A DNA stretch of 45,359 nucleotides from an uncultured Propionibacteriaceae bacterium (GTDB lineage Bacteria > Actinomycetota > Actinomycetes > Propionibacteriales > Propionibacteriaceae): NCBI GenBank assembly GCA_937965785.1, contig CALCKT010000018.1:1-45359 (forward strand), read 5' to 3'. This document shows, in pieces, positions 8,001 to 15,317 of this stretch (its first letter is position 1; every line of letters begins with the position of its first letter). The notes beneath the pieces are model-generated. The model worked only from the letters and a program-made list of their open reading frames with translations. It was not told the origin of the DNA and did not search any database. The position numbers were made by a program, and so were the translations under genes.

Positions 8001-9668
8001 ATGAGCAAGACAGTCGTAGGAATCGACTTCGGCACTCTTTCGGGACGGGCCGTTGTGGTTTCCGTGGCCGATGGAAGGATCCTCGCAAGCGCCGAGCACG
8101 CCTACCCGCACGGGGTGATCGACCGCGAACTCGCGGGCCAGCCGCTTCCCCCCGACTGGGCGTTGCAGGTGCCGGCAGACTACGTGGAGGTTCTGGGCAG
8201 GGTGGTTCCGGAGGCCTTGGAGGCCTCCGGAGTGGAGGCCGCGGATGTCGTCGGCCTGGCCGTCGACTTCACCTCCTGCACGGTCCTCCCCACCGACGAG
8301 GCCTACCGGCCGCTGTGCGAACGGCCGGAGTTCGAGAAACGCCCCCACGCCTACGCGAAGCTGTGGAAGCACCACGCATCCCAGCGGCAGGGGAAGGTCG
8401 TGAACGAGGTCCTGGCCGAGCTGGCCCCGGAAACCCTCGCCCGTTACGGCGGCGAGGTCTCGGCGGACTGGCAGCTGGCGAAGGCCCTTGCTCTGTTCGA
8501 GGAGGACCGGGAGGTCTGGGACGCAGCCAGTCACTTCGTCGAGGCGGGAGACTGGATCGTCCGGCTCCTCACGGGCGAGCTGACGGCTTCCATGTCGCTT
8601 GCGGGTTACAAGGGCAACTTCGTCGACGGTTCGTACCCGTCCGCGGAGGTCCTCGACGCGATGGCCCCGGGCTTCTCCCGCCTGCTGGAACTGGTGCCGC
8701 ACCCGGTGGCGCGTCCCGGCGAACGGGTCGGTTCGTTGACAGCGGAGGCCGCGGTGTTGACGGGTCTGCCGGAGGGCATCGCCGTCGCGGCGGCGAACAT
8801 CGACGCCCACGCGACGGTGCCCGCCGCGAACGCCTGCGAACCCGGACAGCTCACCCTGATCATGGGCACCTCGACGTGCCACATGATGACCTCGGAGAGC
8901 TTCGGCGAGGTCCCGGGAATCGGCGGCATCGTGCCGGACGGGATCGTCAAGGGCCTGTGGGGTTACGAGGCCGGGCAGGCCGGGACGGGAGACATCTTCG
9001 GCTGGTTCGTCAACAACTGCGTCCCGCCGTCGCACGTCGAGGCGGCAGCGGCCCGGGGGGTCGGGGTGCACGAGTACCTCACGGAGTTGGCGGCGAAACA
9101 GCAGGTGGGTGAGCACGGTCTGCTGGCGCTCGACTGGCACTCCGGGAACCGCTCGATCCTGGACGACACGGAACTTACGGGGCTCATGCTCGGCACGACG
9201 CTGACCACCACCCCGGAGGACCAGTACCGGGCGCTGCTGGAGTCGACGGCCTTCGGCACCCGGGTGATCATCGAGGCCTTCCGGGACGCGGGCATCGAGG
9301 TGAAGGACCTGGTGGTGGCGGGCGGGCTGGTGAAGAACCCGCTGCTCATGCAGATCTACGCGGATGTGACCAACCTGCCGTTGGCGACCTGCCCCTCGGT
9401 GGCCTCGGGAGCCCACGGGTCGGCGATCTACGCCGCGGTCGCGGCGGGCGAGTACGCCGATGTGCGGGAGGCCGCACCGGTCATGGCCCATCGCGAGGCC
9501 ACCCCGGAGACCATCTTCACCCCGATCCCGGAAAACGTCGCGGCCTACGACGACCTGTACCGCGAATACCGCAGGCTGCACGACCACTTCGGCACGGGCG
9601 GAAACGACGTGATGCACCACCTCAAGGCCCGTCGCCGGGAAATCCTGGTGGCGAAATCGGCTGGATGA
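8001..9668 (+). CDS. AraB-like ribulokinase family kinase
   Basis: A 555-residue FGGY kinase of the ribulokinase (AraB) subgroup. It has GIDFGTLSGRAVVV at the N-terminus, AVDFTSCTVLPTD, the long AraB-type insert with KLWKHHASQ, the GTSTCHMM loop near residue 290, and the C-terminal LLESTAFGTRVIIEAF and AGGLVKNPLLMQIYADVT motifs. Length matches AraB. AraB phosphorylates L-ribulose, and the E. coli enzyme is known to accept all four 2-ketopentoses plus ribitol and L-arabitol. No L-arabinose isomerase (araA) or ribulose-phosphate epimerase (araD) is present in the window, so a standard arabinose operon is not supported here. It is the last gene of the operon, 23 bp after the dehydrogenase, with a GGAGGAG site. 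Confidence 0.87.
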   Translation: MSKTVVGIDFGTLSGRAVVVSVADGRILASAEHAYPHGVIDRELAGQPLPPDWALQVPADYVEVLGRVVPEALEASGVEAADVVGLAVDFTSCTVLPTDEAYRPLCERPEFEKRPHAYAKLWKHHASQRQGKVVNEVLAELAPETLARYGGEVSADWQLAKALALFEEDREVWDAASHFVEAGDWIVRLLTGELTASMSLAGYKGNFVDGSYPSAEVLDAMAPGFSRLLELVPHPVARPGERVGSLTAEAAVLTGLPEGIAVAAANIDAHATVPAANACEPGQLTLIMGTSTCHMMTSESFGEVPGIGGIVPDGIVKGLWGYEAGQAGTGDIFGWFVNNCVPPSHVEAAAARGVGVHEYLTELAAKQQVGEHGLLALDWHSGNRSILDDTELTGLMLGTTLTTTPEDQYRALLESTAFGTRVIIEAFRDAGIEVKDLVVAGGLVKNPLLMQIYADVTNLPLATCPSVASGAHGSAIYAAVAAGEYADVREAAPVMAHREATPETIFTPIPENVAAYDDLYREYRRLHDHFGTGGNDVMHHLKARRREILVAKSAG

Positions 9669-9670
9669 GA

Positions 9671-9700
9671 GTTGGGGGTGTCCCTCAGGACACCCCCAAC
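9671..9700. terminator. Hairpin terminator between convergent genes
   Basis: A perfect 13-bp stem, GTTGGGGGTGTCC at 9671-9683 with its complement at 9688-9700, closes on a CTCA loop. CTTTCCTACTTTT follows on the plus strand. It lies just after the kinase stop and just beyond the end of the oppositely oriented lipoprotein gene, so it probably ends both transcripts. Confidence 0.85.
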
Positions 9701-9705
9701 CTTTC

Positions 9706-10146
9706 CTACTTTTCGCAGGCTATTCCATCGCCGTCGCGGTCCAGTCTTCGACTGTACCCGGGGTCGCCTTCGTGAAGCGGAGCGGCTCCGGCTTCCTTGG
9801 CCTCCTCACAGTTCTTGTAGTGCGCCTTGCCCTTTCCGGAAGAACTCGACTTGGTTTCCCTCGACTTGGTCTTCTTCTCCGACTTCTCCGACTTCTCCGT
9901 CTGCTCGGAGCTGGGTGCGGGGTCCGAGGTCGCAGTCGTCTTCGCCACTTCGGTTTTCTTCTCGGATGCGGCCTCGGTCGTCTTGTTTTCCACAGGAGTT
10001 CGGGTGGCCGTCGCCGTCGGCTTCGCACGATTTGATTCCGCCCCCTTGTTCCCAAGGTTGCAGCCGGACACCCCCAGCCCCACGAGCCCAGCCACCAAGG
10101 CAGTCATCAACCAAGTCCTGTGCCAAGCGGTTTTCACGCTGATCAT
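9706..10146 (-). CDS. Excalibur calcium-binding domain lipoprotein
   Basis: A 146-residue secreted lipoprotein. The N-terminus has positive charge, a hydrophobic stretch and a lipobox LGVSGC, with C29 as the lipidated cysteine. Residues about 35-105 are a low-complexity Thr/Lys/Glu/Ser linker. The C-terminus (about 107-146) is an excalibur domain with HYKNCEEAKEAGAAP and the DRDGDGIACE calcium-binding loop. Excalibur domains bind calcium and are common on actinobacterial and firmicute surface proteins and nucleases, but no enzymatic domain is attached here. Start: ATG preceded by GGGGGAGAG. A TATAAA hexamer about 44 bp upstream may be its -10. It is separated from the polyol operon by the hairpin, so the two are probably unrelated. 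Confidence 0.85.
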   Translation of the reverse strand: MISVKTAWHRTWLMTALVAGLVGLGVSGCNLGNKGAESNRAKPTATATRTPVENKTTEAASEKKTEVAKTTATSDPAPSSEQTEKSEKSEKKTKSRETKSSSSGKGKAHYKNCEEAKEAGAAPLHEGDPGYSRRLDRDGDGIACEK

Positions 10147-10505
10147 CTCTCCCCCATGCGTTTCTCAGCGAACCTGTCGTTGCGGGCAATTTATACCCCG
10201 CCTTAACGGGTCGGCATCTTTTGCGCATCCGGCTCGTTCGCCCTTCCCCGCCAAGGCCGGACCGATTCGCCTTTCGCGCACGAATCGCCATTCGGGATGC
10301 CGGTCTCGGACATCGCGTGTCGGGCGGGGCACGGACCCGGCTGCAGGAATACGACGAGAAACAGGAAATCCCGGGCGATTCCCTCCAGGAACCACTGGGT
10401 AGTCTCCGAGAGGAGGCTCTGGGCGGTTCTACAGAAACCGGACAGGAGACACACAGGTTCACTCTGTTGACTGTGATTCCGGCAGCACAAATCCCAGGAG
10501 TCAGC
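10147..10505. promoter_or_regulatory. Divergent intergenic region with a candidate -10 element
   Basis: This 359-bp gap separates two divergent lipoprotein genes and holds no credible gene. On the minus strand TATAAA (plus positions 10190-10195) is a good -10 match, 44 bp before the excalibur lipoprotein ATG. I see no clear -35 partner. On the plus side the only clear signal is the GGAG site at 10497-10500, before the ATG at 10506. Confidence 0.35.
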
Positions 10506-12350
10506 ATGGATATCAGTCGTCGTTCCCTGTTCAGGTCGGCCATCGCCGCAACCCTCTTCAGCAGCCTCGGGCTGGCCGCCTGCAGCAGCGGGACCTCCGG
10601 CAATGGAACCGCATCCACCGGTGGTTCGGGTGCCGCAGCGGCGGGAACCCTGGCCCTGAACAACGCCAAGTGGAGCCACGACGCCGACAATGATGTCTAC
10701 TACCAGCTCGGTCTGAGCTACGTCGCTTCCCCGGCCGCACCGGATTACGAAACCCTCGGGATCTACGTTCCGGGCGCATATTTCACCGGCACCGACAACG
10801 GCGACGGCACCCACAAGGTGGCGATCAACACCTCGGGCAGCGTCAACGGGTTCACCCCGGCCACTGCACCCATCGTGTTGCCGGTCAACACCCCCGGCTA
10901 CGCCTCCCAGAAACCACCCACCCAATACTCCTACGATTCGATCTCGGACTACCTGGCGGCCGGTTTCATCTACGTCCACGCGGGTCTGCGCGGCAAGGAC
11001 TCGAACTCCGAGTCCTACACCGGAAACGCCCCCTGGGGGGTCACCGATCTCAAGGCGGCGGTGCGCTACCTGCGCTACAACTCGGCCTCGCTGCCGGGCG
11101 CGATGGACAAGATGTTCGTGTTCGGGCACAGCGGCGGCGGCGCGCAGAGCTCCGTGATGGGCGCCTCCGGTGACTCGCCGCTCTACACCAGATACCTGGA
11201 ACACCTCGGCGCGGCCATGACCTCCAGCGACGGCACCACCATCAGCGACGCGATCGCGGGCGTGATGGCATGGTGTCCCATCGCCAGCCTGAACGTCGGC
11301 AACGCCGCCTACGAGTGGAACATGGGTCAGTTCGTCAGCAGCGGGACCCGCGCCGAGGGCACCTGGACCGCCGCCTACGGCAAGGACCTGGCGGCGGCGT
11401 TCGCGGAGACCGTCAACGGGCTCGGCCTGACCGATTCGAGAGGCACCGCTTTGAAACTGGAACAAAGCGGCGAGGGCGTGTACCTGGCGGGCAGCTACCA
11501 CGACCACGTGGTGGCCGAGATCACCACCTCCCTGAACAACTTCCTTGCCGACACCACCTTCCCCTACACCCCCGGTTCCCGTCAGATGGCGGGCATGGAA
11601 CCCGGTGGCGGGGGCGGCGGTCCTTCCGATGGCGGCGGCACTCCCCCCACCGGTGAGGCCCCGGGAGGACAGAACCCGGGTGGGGGTCAGCCCCCGGGCA
11701 GCGAGTCGTCCGGTTTGTCGACCACCTACAACACGGTGGAGGACTACATCGCGTACCTGAACGGCGAAATCCCGTGGGTCACCTATGACTCGGCCAGCAA
11801 CACCGCGACCATCACCGGCCTGCGGGGTTTCGTCACCAGCCAGAAGAGTCCCAGCAAAAACGTCGGTGCTTTCGACGCCCCGGATCGCAGCGCCACCGAG
11901 AACATCGTGCTGGGCGAGGGCACCCAGGGGCTTCACTTCTCGAAACTGTCCCGCGATGTGCTGGCGGCCAACGAGTCCACCTACTCGTCACTGACCGGCT
12001 GGTCCGGCGACTATGCGGCCTCCACGTGGGACAGCGATTTCGCAACCACCGACGAGGTCGGGGGCGACGCGCTCTCCCGCGAGCAGATGTACGACCCCCT
12101 CTACTACCTGCTTGATTCGCAGGGCGGGCAGGGCAGTTCACGAGTTGCCCCGAACTGGCGCATCCGGACCGGCATCACCCAGGGGGACGCGGCCAGCACG
12201 GTCGAGATCAACCTGGCGCTGGCCCTCCAGGCCCTCGGGAACACGAAGGTGGACTTCGCGACGGTGTGGGGGCAGGGCCACACGATGGCCGAACGCACCG
12301 GCGACGGCACCGCCAACTTCATCGCCTGGGTGAAGGAGGCATCGGCCTGA
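10506..12350 (+). CDS. Tannase-like alpha/beta-hydrolase lipoprotein
   Basis: A 614-residue exported esterase resembling bacterial tannases, which cleave galloyl or other phenolic esters. The N-terminus combines a twin-arginine-like SRRSLF and a lipobox LGLAAC, with C26 the lipid anchor. YETLGIYVPGAYF and the nucleophile elbow GHSGGGAQSS (S209) match the tannase pattern, and a candidate catalytic His is H592 in GQGHTMAE. The acidic residue is not assigned. Residues about 362-402 are a Gly/Pro-rich insert typical of a surface linker or lid. I chose the ATG at 10506 because GGAG precedes it and the signal peptide starts there. Feruloyl or other carboxyl esterase activity is an alternative. It is a single-gene unit ended by the hairpin at 12364-12397. 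Confidence 0.75.
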   Translation: MDISRRSLFRSAIAATLFSSLGLAACSSGTSGNGTASTGGSGAAAAGTLALNNAKWSHDADNDVYYQLGLSYVASPAAPDYETLGIYVPGAYFTGTDNGDGTHKVAINTSGSVNGFTPATAPIVLPVNTPGYASQKPPTQYSYDSISDYLAAGFIYVHAGLRGKDSNSESYTGNAPWGVTDLKAAVRYLRYNSASLPGAMDKMFVFGHSGGGAQSSVMGASGDSPLYTRYLEHLGAAMTSSDGTTISDAIAGVMAWCPIASLNVGNAAYEWNMGQFVSSGTRAEGTWTAAYGKDLAAAFAETVNGLGLTDSRGTALKLEQSGEGVYLAGSYHDHVVAEITTSLNNFLADTTFPYTPGSRQMAGMEPGGGGGGPSDGGGTPPTGEAPGGQNPGGGQPPGSESSGLSTTYNTVEDYIAYLNGEIPWVTYDSASNTATITGLRGFVTSQKSPSKNVGAFDAPDRSATENIVLGEGTQGLHFSKLSRDVLAANESTYSSLTGWSGDYAASTWDSDFATTDEVGGDALSREQMYDPLYYLLDSQGGQGSSRVAPNWRIRTGITQGDAASTVEINLALALQALGNTKVDFATVWGQGHTMAERTGDGTANFIAWVKEASA

Positions 12351-12363
12351 TCGCCGGGATCAC

Positions 12364-12397
12364 GCCCGTGGGGAGATACGTGAAGCTCCCCACGGGC
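12364..12397. terminator. Bidirectional hairpin between convergent genes
   Basis: GCCCGTGGGGAG at 12364-12375 pairs perfectly with its 12-base complement at 12386-12397 around a 10-base loop. It lies between the convergent tannase-like and permease genes, 13 bp after the former stops. There is no long T-run, as is common in GC-rich actinobacteria. Confidence 0.75.
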
Positions 12398-12442
12398 CGG
12401 TTAAACCAGTTTCCGGGAAAACCCTGCCGGCCCGGCGACCCG

Positions 12443-13423
12443 TCAGAAGGTTCCGAACATCACGGCTCCGACCACGGCAGCCGACCAGATGCACACGAAC
12501 AACGTCAGCGGCATGAAACGGGTGGCGAACCTCGCCCCGAAGGCCCCGGACTGCATGGCGAACAGTTTCACGTCCACCATCGGCCCGACCACGAGGAACA
12601 CCAGCTGCGCCGTCGGGGAGATCCCCGGCAGGGAGGCGGCGACGAAGGCGTCGGCCTCGGAACACAGCGAAAGCAGCACCGCCAACAACGCCATGACAAC
12701 GATCCCGAACCACAGGTTCTCGGTCAGGAAGGTCAGGAAACCGGCCGGCACCGCCACCTTCATGAGCGCCGCCACGGCGGCCCCGATCACCAGGAAACCG
12801 CCCGCCTGCAGCAGGTCCTGCATCGCAGTCTCACGGAAAACCGCCGCCCGGGACTGGCCACCGTGGTCGTGTCCTTCCTGGGGTTTCATCCATTCGGCCT
12901 TGCCGACCCCGATCCACAGCCAGCACACCGCGATCACCGCCACCAGGGATGCGATCAACCGGGCCCAGACCATCATCGGGTTGCTGCCGGCGAAGGCGAC
13001 GGCCGTGGCGACGAGCACCACGGGGTTGACGGCTGGCGCCGCGAGCAGGAAAGCGAGAGCGGCGCTCTGGGGAAGTCCCCTGCGCATCAAGGACTGCGAC
13101 ACCGGCACCGATGCGCATTCACAACCCGGCAGCACCATGCCCGCAACACTCGCGGCGGGCACCGCGAGCAGCGGGGATCTCGGGGTGATCCTGGACAGCA
13201 GGTCCTTCGGGACGAAGGCGGCGATGAATCCCGACACCAGCACCCCTAGCACCAGGAAGGGCAGGGCCTGGACGACGACACCCATGGTGAGCGTGCCCCA
13301 GGTTGCCGCGCCGCCGTCCAGGGGCAGGAGCGGGCCGCGGACTGCGGTCACCCAGAGAAGGGCGATGATGACGGCGACACCGGCGAACGGCAGCGCCCAG
13401 ACCCTGACGAAGGTGTTTCTCAC
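12443..13423 (-). CDS. DUF318/ArsP-type permease
   Basis: A 326-residue permease of the DUF318 (UPF0718, ArsP_1) family. It has about eight membrane spans in two halves separated by a cytoplasmic His-rich stretch (EGHDHGG, near 190). The conserved PGCECASVPVSQSL and the second-half SLCSEADAFVAASL and GPMVDVK motifs are visible, and the cysteines may bind metal or substrate. ArsP of this group exports organoarsenicals, but many members are uncharacterised. The GTG start at 13421-13423 overlaps the TGA of the DUF1980 gene (GTGA), so the two are translationally coupled, as with B. subtilis YcgR/YcgQ. It is the last gene of the minus-strand run. Confidence 0.85.
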   Translation of the reverse strand: MRNTFVRVWALPFAGVAVIIALLWVTAVRGPLLPLDGGAATWGTLTMGVVVQALPFLVLGVLVSGFIAAFVPKDLLSRITPRSPLLAVPAASVAGMVLPGCECASVPVSQSLMRRGLPQSAALAFLLAAPAVNPVVLVATAVAFAGSNPMMVWARLIASLVAVIAVCWLWIGVGKAEWMKPQEGHDHGGQSRAAVFRETAMQDLLQAGGFLVIGAAVAALMKVAVPAGFLTFLTENLWFGIVVMALLAVLLSLCSEADAFVAASLPGISPTAQLVFLVVGPMVDVKLFAMQSGAFGARFATRFMPLTLFVCIWSAAVVGAVMFGTF

Positions 13424-14166
13424 AGGTAGGGGTCCTCCGGTTGCTGGATCACCTTGACATTGGACGCGGTCAGCACGGGATGTTCCTTGCTGGCGTCGAG
13501 GTTGATGACCCCCTCCACCTCGACCCAGACGTCGTCGCCCTCGGGTTTCGCGACCCCCTCGACGGGGACGGTGAACAGGGATGCGTCGGCGACGCAACAG
13601 TAGATGCGGAACCGGTTCACGCTCCACTGCCCCTCCGGGAGGGTCGACTGTTCGGCGACGAAACCGAGCAGCCGCACGGGCCGTCCGGCGAGCAGTTTCG
13701 GGTCCCCGAAGGCGTAGCGGTCCTCGAAGTCCTGCACGGACATCTCGGTGACGGAGTCCGTCGGCAGCGGGGGGAACTCAATCAGGTCGGATGCACTCGA
13801 CCTGGGTTTCGCCGCGGTGCTGTCGGCCGCGTTCGCCCCCAGCGAGGCGGGGGCCGAGACCGCGAACAGCAGGGCGGGCAGCAACAGCAGCGCCGCGACC
13901 TTCGGGGAGCCGTGTCCGTGGGTGCCGCGTTTCAACCCGGCGAGTTTGTCGGTGGCGTCCAGCAGGGTCCACAGCGACAACGCACCCATGGCGATCGCCG
14001 ATGCCAGCAGCCAGGGCCCCAGCCACTCCTGCAGGTAGTTTCGGAAACTGCCGGAGATCACCATGGTGAAAACCACCATGGCGAGCAGCAGCACCAGCGT
14101 CGCCCCCACGACCTGTCCCAGCGTGCGTGGGGGTTGGTCGGTGTCTCGCGAGGTCTCCATGTCCAT
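13420..14166 (-). CDS. DUF1980/TIGR03943 permease partner protein
   Basis: A 248-residue membrane protein of the TIGR03943 (DUF1980) family, the constant partner of DUF318 permeases. It has two N-terminal spans (about 20-40 and 49-66), a Lys/His/Gly-rich loop, a third span (about 87-108) and then a soluble OB-like domain with GRPVRLLGFV, the NRFRIYCCVADA Cys-Cys motif and WVEVEGVI. The Cys pair may be a metal site. Two ATGs two codons apart could start translation, and the first abuts the preceding gene's stop. The stop overlaps the permease GTG. Function is unknown. Metal or small-molecule transport with the permease is expected from the pairing. Confidence 0.85.
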   Translation of the reverse strand: MDMETSRDTDQPPRTLGQVVGATLVLLLAMVVFTMVISGSFRNYLQEWLGPWLLASAIAMGALSLWTLLDATDKLAGLKRGTHGHGSPKVAALLLLPALLFAVSAPASLGANAADSTAAKPRSSASDLIEFPPLPTDSVTEMSVQDFEDRYAFGDPKLLAGRPVRLLGFVAEQSTLPEGQWSVNRFRIYCCVADASLFTVPVEGVAKPEGDDVWVEVEGVINLDASKEHPVLTASNVKVIQQPEDPYL

Positions 14167-15270
14167 TCAGCCTAGCGGGGAACCCAACAACAGCCACGCG
14201 ACGGCCTCGGGGTCGGGATCGGCGAACAGGGCGCATCGCAGCCGCGCCTCGGCGGTCCGCAACCCGTGTCCGAGCTCCTGGTGGGCCGGGGATTCGGGTT
14301 TTCCGTCGAGCCGGAACCGGGTCAGCGTCACGTCCCGGGCGGTGAAATCCATCCGGGCGGAACTGGGATGCGAGGTCAGTGCGGCACCGTTGGCCGGTCC
14401 CTCCGCGGCCAGCGCCTCCTCCACGCTGAATCCGCTGGCGGCCGCCTCCACCTCGTCCCGGATCGGCAGGTCGGTGATCTGGGATGCGCGCAAACCGGCC
14501 AGCACACCCCACAGAACCGGGTTTTCCAGGCAGTGTCCCAGGGCCAGGTCGAGTCGGTCCAGCAGCTGTTCCCGCTCCTCCAGGCCCGGTTGGGCGAGCA
14601 GCCAGCTGAGCAACCATGCCTCCAGGTCGGGGCGGGTGCCTGCCCGCCCCAGGGCCTTCGAGACCAGCTGCTCCATGGGCGGGTACCAGCCGATCTCCAG
14701 GGAGCTGACCCCATTGGAACCGTGGATCGCGAGCTCGTGGCAGCCGATGGGGCCACGCACCAGGCTGCCGTCGTCGACGGTCTCGAAACCGAGACCGTTT
14801 CCCGTGCACGCGACGTCCAGGTCGGGCACCTCGACGGCCTCACCCTCCGGGAGGTAGCGTTCCGGGGGCAGCCATGCGGGCAGGGGTGGGATCTCGGGTT
14901 CGGGGTACAGCCGCCAGCGCGACCACACCCGCCGCCCCGGGGCCACGGTGCTCTCCCCGAGGACCAGGGCGACGCGTCCCTCGGGGCCGGTTCCGCCCTC
15001 GCCGCACCAGCCGCTGAGCATCACCCAGGCGGCGCCGTCCAGCAACATCCGGCCCGTCGCCCCGGCCAGCCAGCCGACCACACAGCCCTCGACGACGAAC
15101 CTGAAACCCTGCGTCTCGACCACGGTTTCCCCCAGGCCCTGGAGGGTGAACTCCAAGGCTTGGCGTTCCCCGGACCGGAAACGCACCTCGGCCAGGACGT
15201 CGCGGGATTCGAACACCCAGCGTGAGGGTTCGTCGGTGGGAACCCTCACGCATCCCTCGGGCGCCTCCAC
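14167..15270 (-). CDS. Hypothetical protein linked to GH65/beta-PGM genes
   Basis: A soluble protein of 367 residues that I do not recognise. It has no signal peptide or membrane span. The N-terminal half is rich in Val, Trp and Gly and looks beta-stranded (FESRDVLAEVRF, VALVLGESTVAPGRRVW). The C-terminal half is Leu/Ala/Glu-rich and helical. The GTG start given here lacks a good ribosome-binding site. The same frame is open further upstream as LVIPTGAGTVRVEAPEG, back to a CTG at 15321-15319 that overlaps the GH65 stop, so the real start may be that CTG, adding 17 residues. It abuts the DUF1980 gene. Position suggests a role connected with the GH65 enzyme, but nothing in the sequence proves it. 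Confidence 0.7.
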   Translation of the reverse strand: MEAPEGCVRVPTDEPSRWVFESRDVLAEVRFRSGERQALEFTLQGLGETVVETQGFRFVVEGCVVGWLAGATGRMLLDGAAWVMLSGWCGEGGTGPEGRVALVLGESTVAPGRRVWSRWRLYPEPEIPPLPAWLPPERYLPEGEAVEVPDLDVACTGNGLGFETVDDGSLVRGPIGCHELAIHGSNGVSSLEIGWYPPMEQLVSKALGRAGTRPDLEAWLLSWLLAQPGLEEREQLLDRLDLALGHCLENPVLWGVLAGLRASQITDLPIRDEVEAAASGFSVEEALAAEGPANGAALTSHPSSARMDFTARDVTLTRFRLDGKPESPAHQELGHGLRTAEARLRCALFADPDPEAVAWLLLGSPLG

Positions 15271-15317
15271 CCGGACCGTTCCGGCCCCGGTGGGAATGAC
15301 GAGAGTCCGTTCCGCGT

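Noticed and set aside
8001..9668. Standard L-arabinose (araBAD) operon
   Set aside because: Only an AraB-like kinase is present; neither an AraA isomerase nor an AraD epimerase is in the window.
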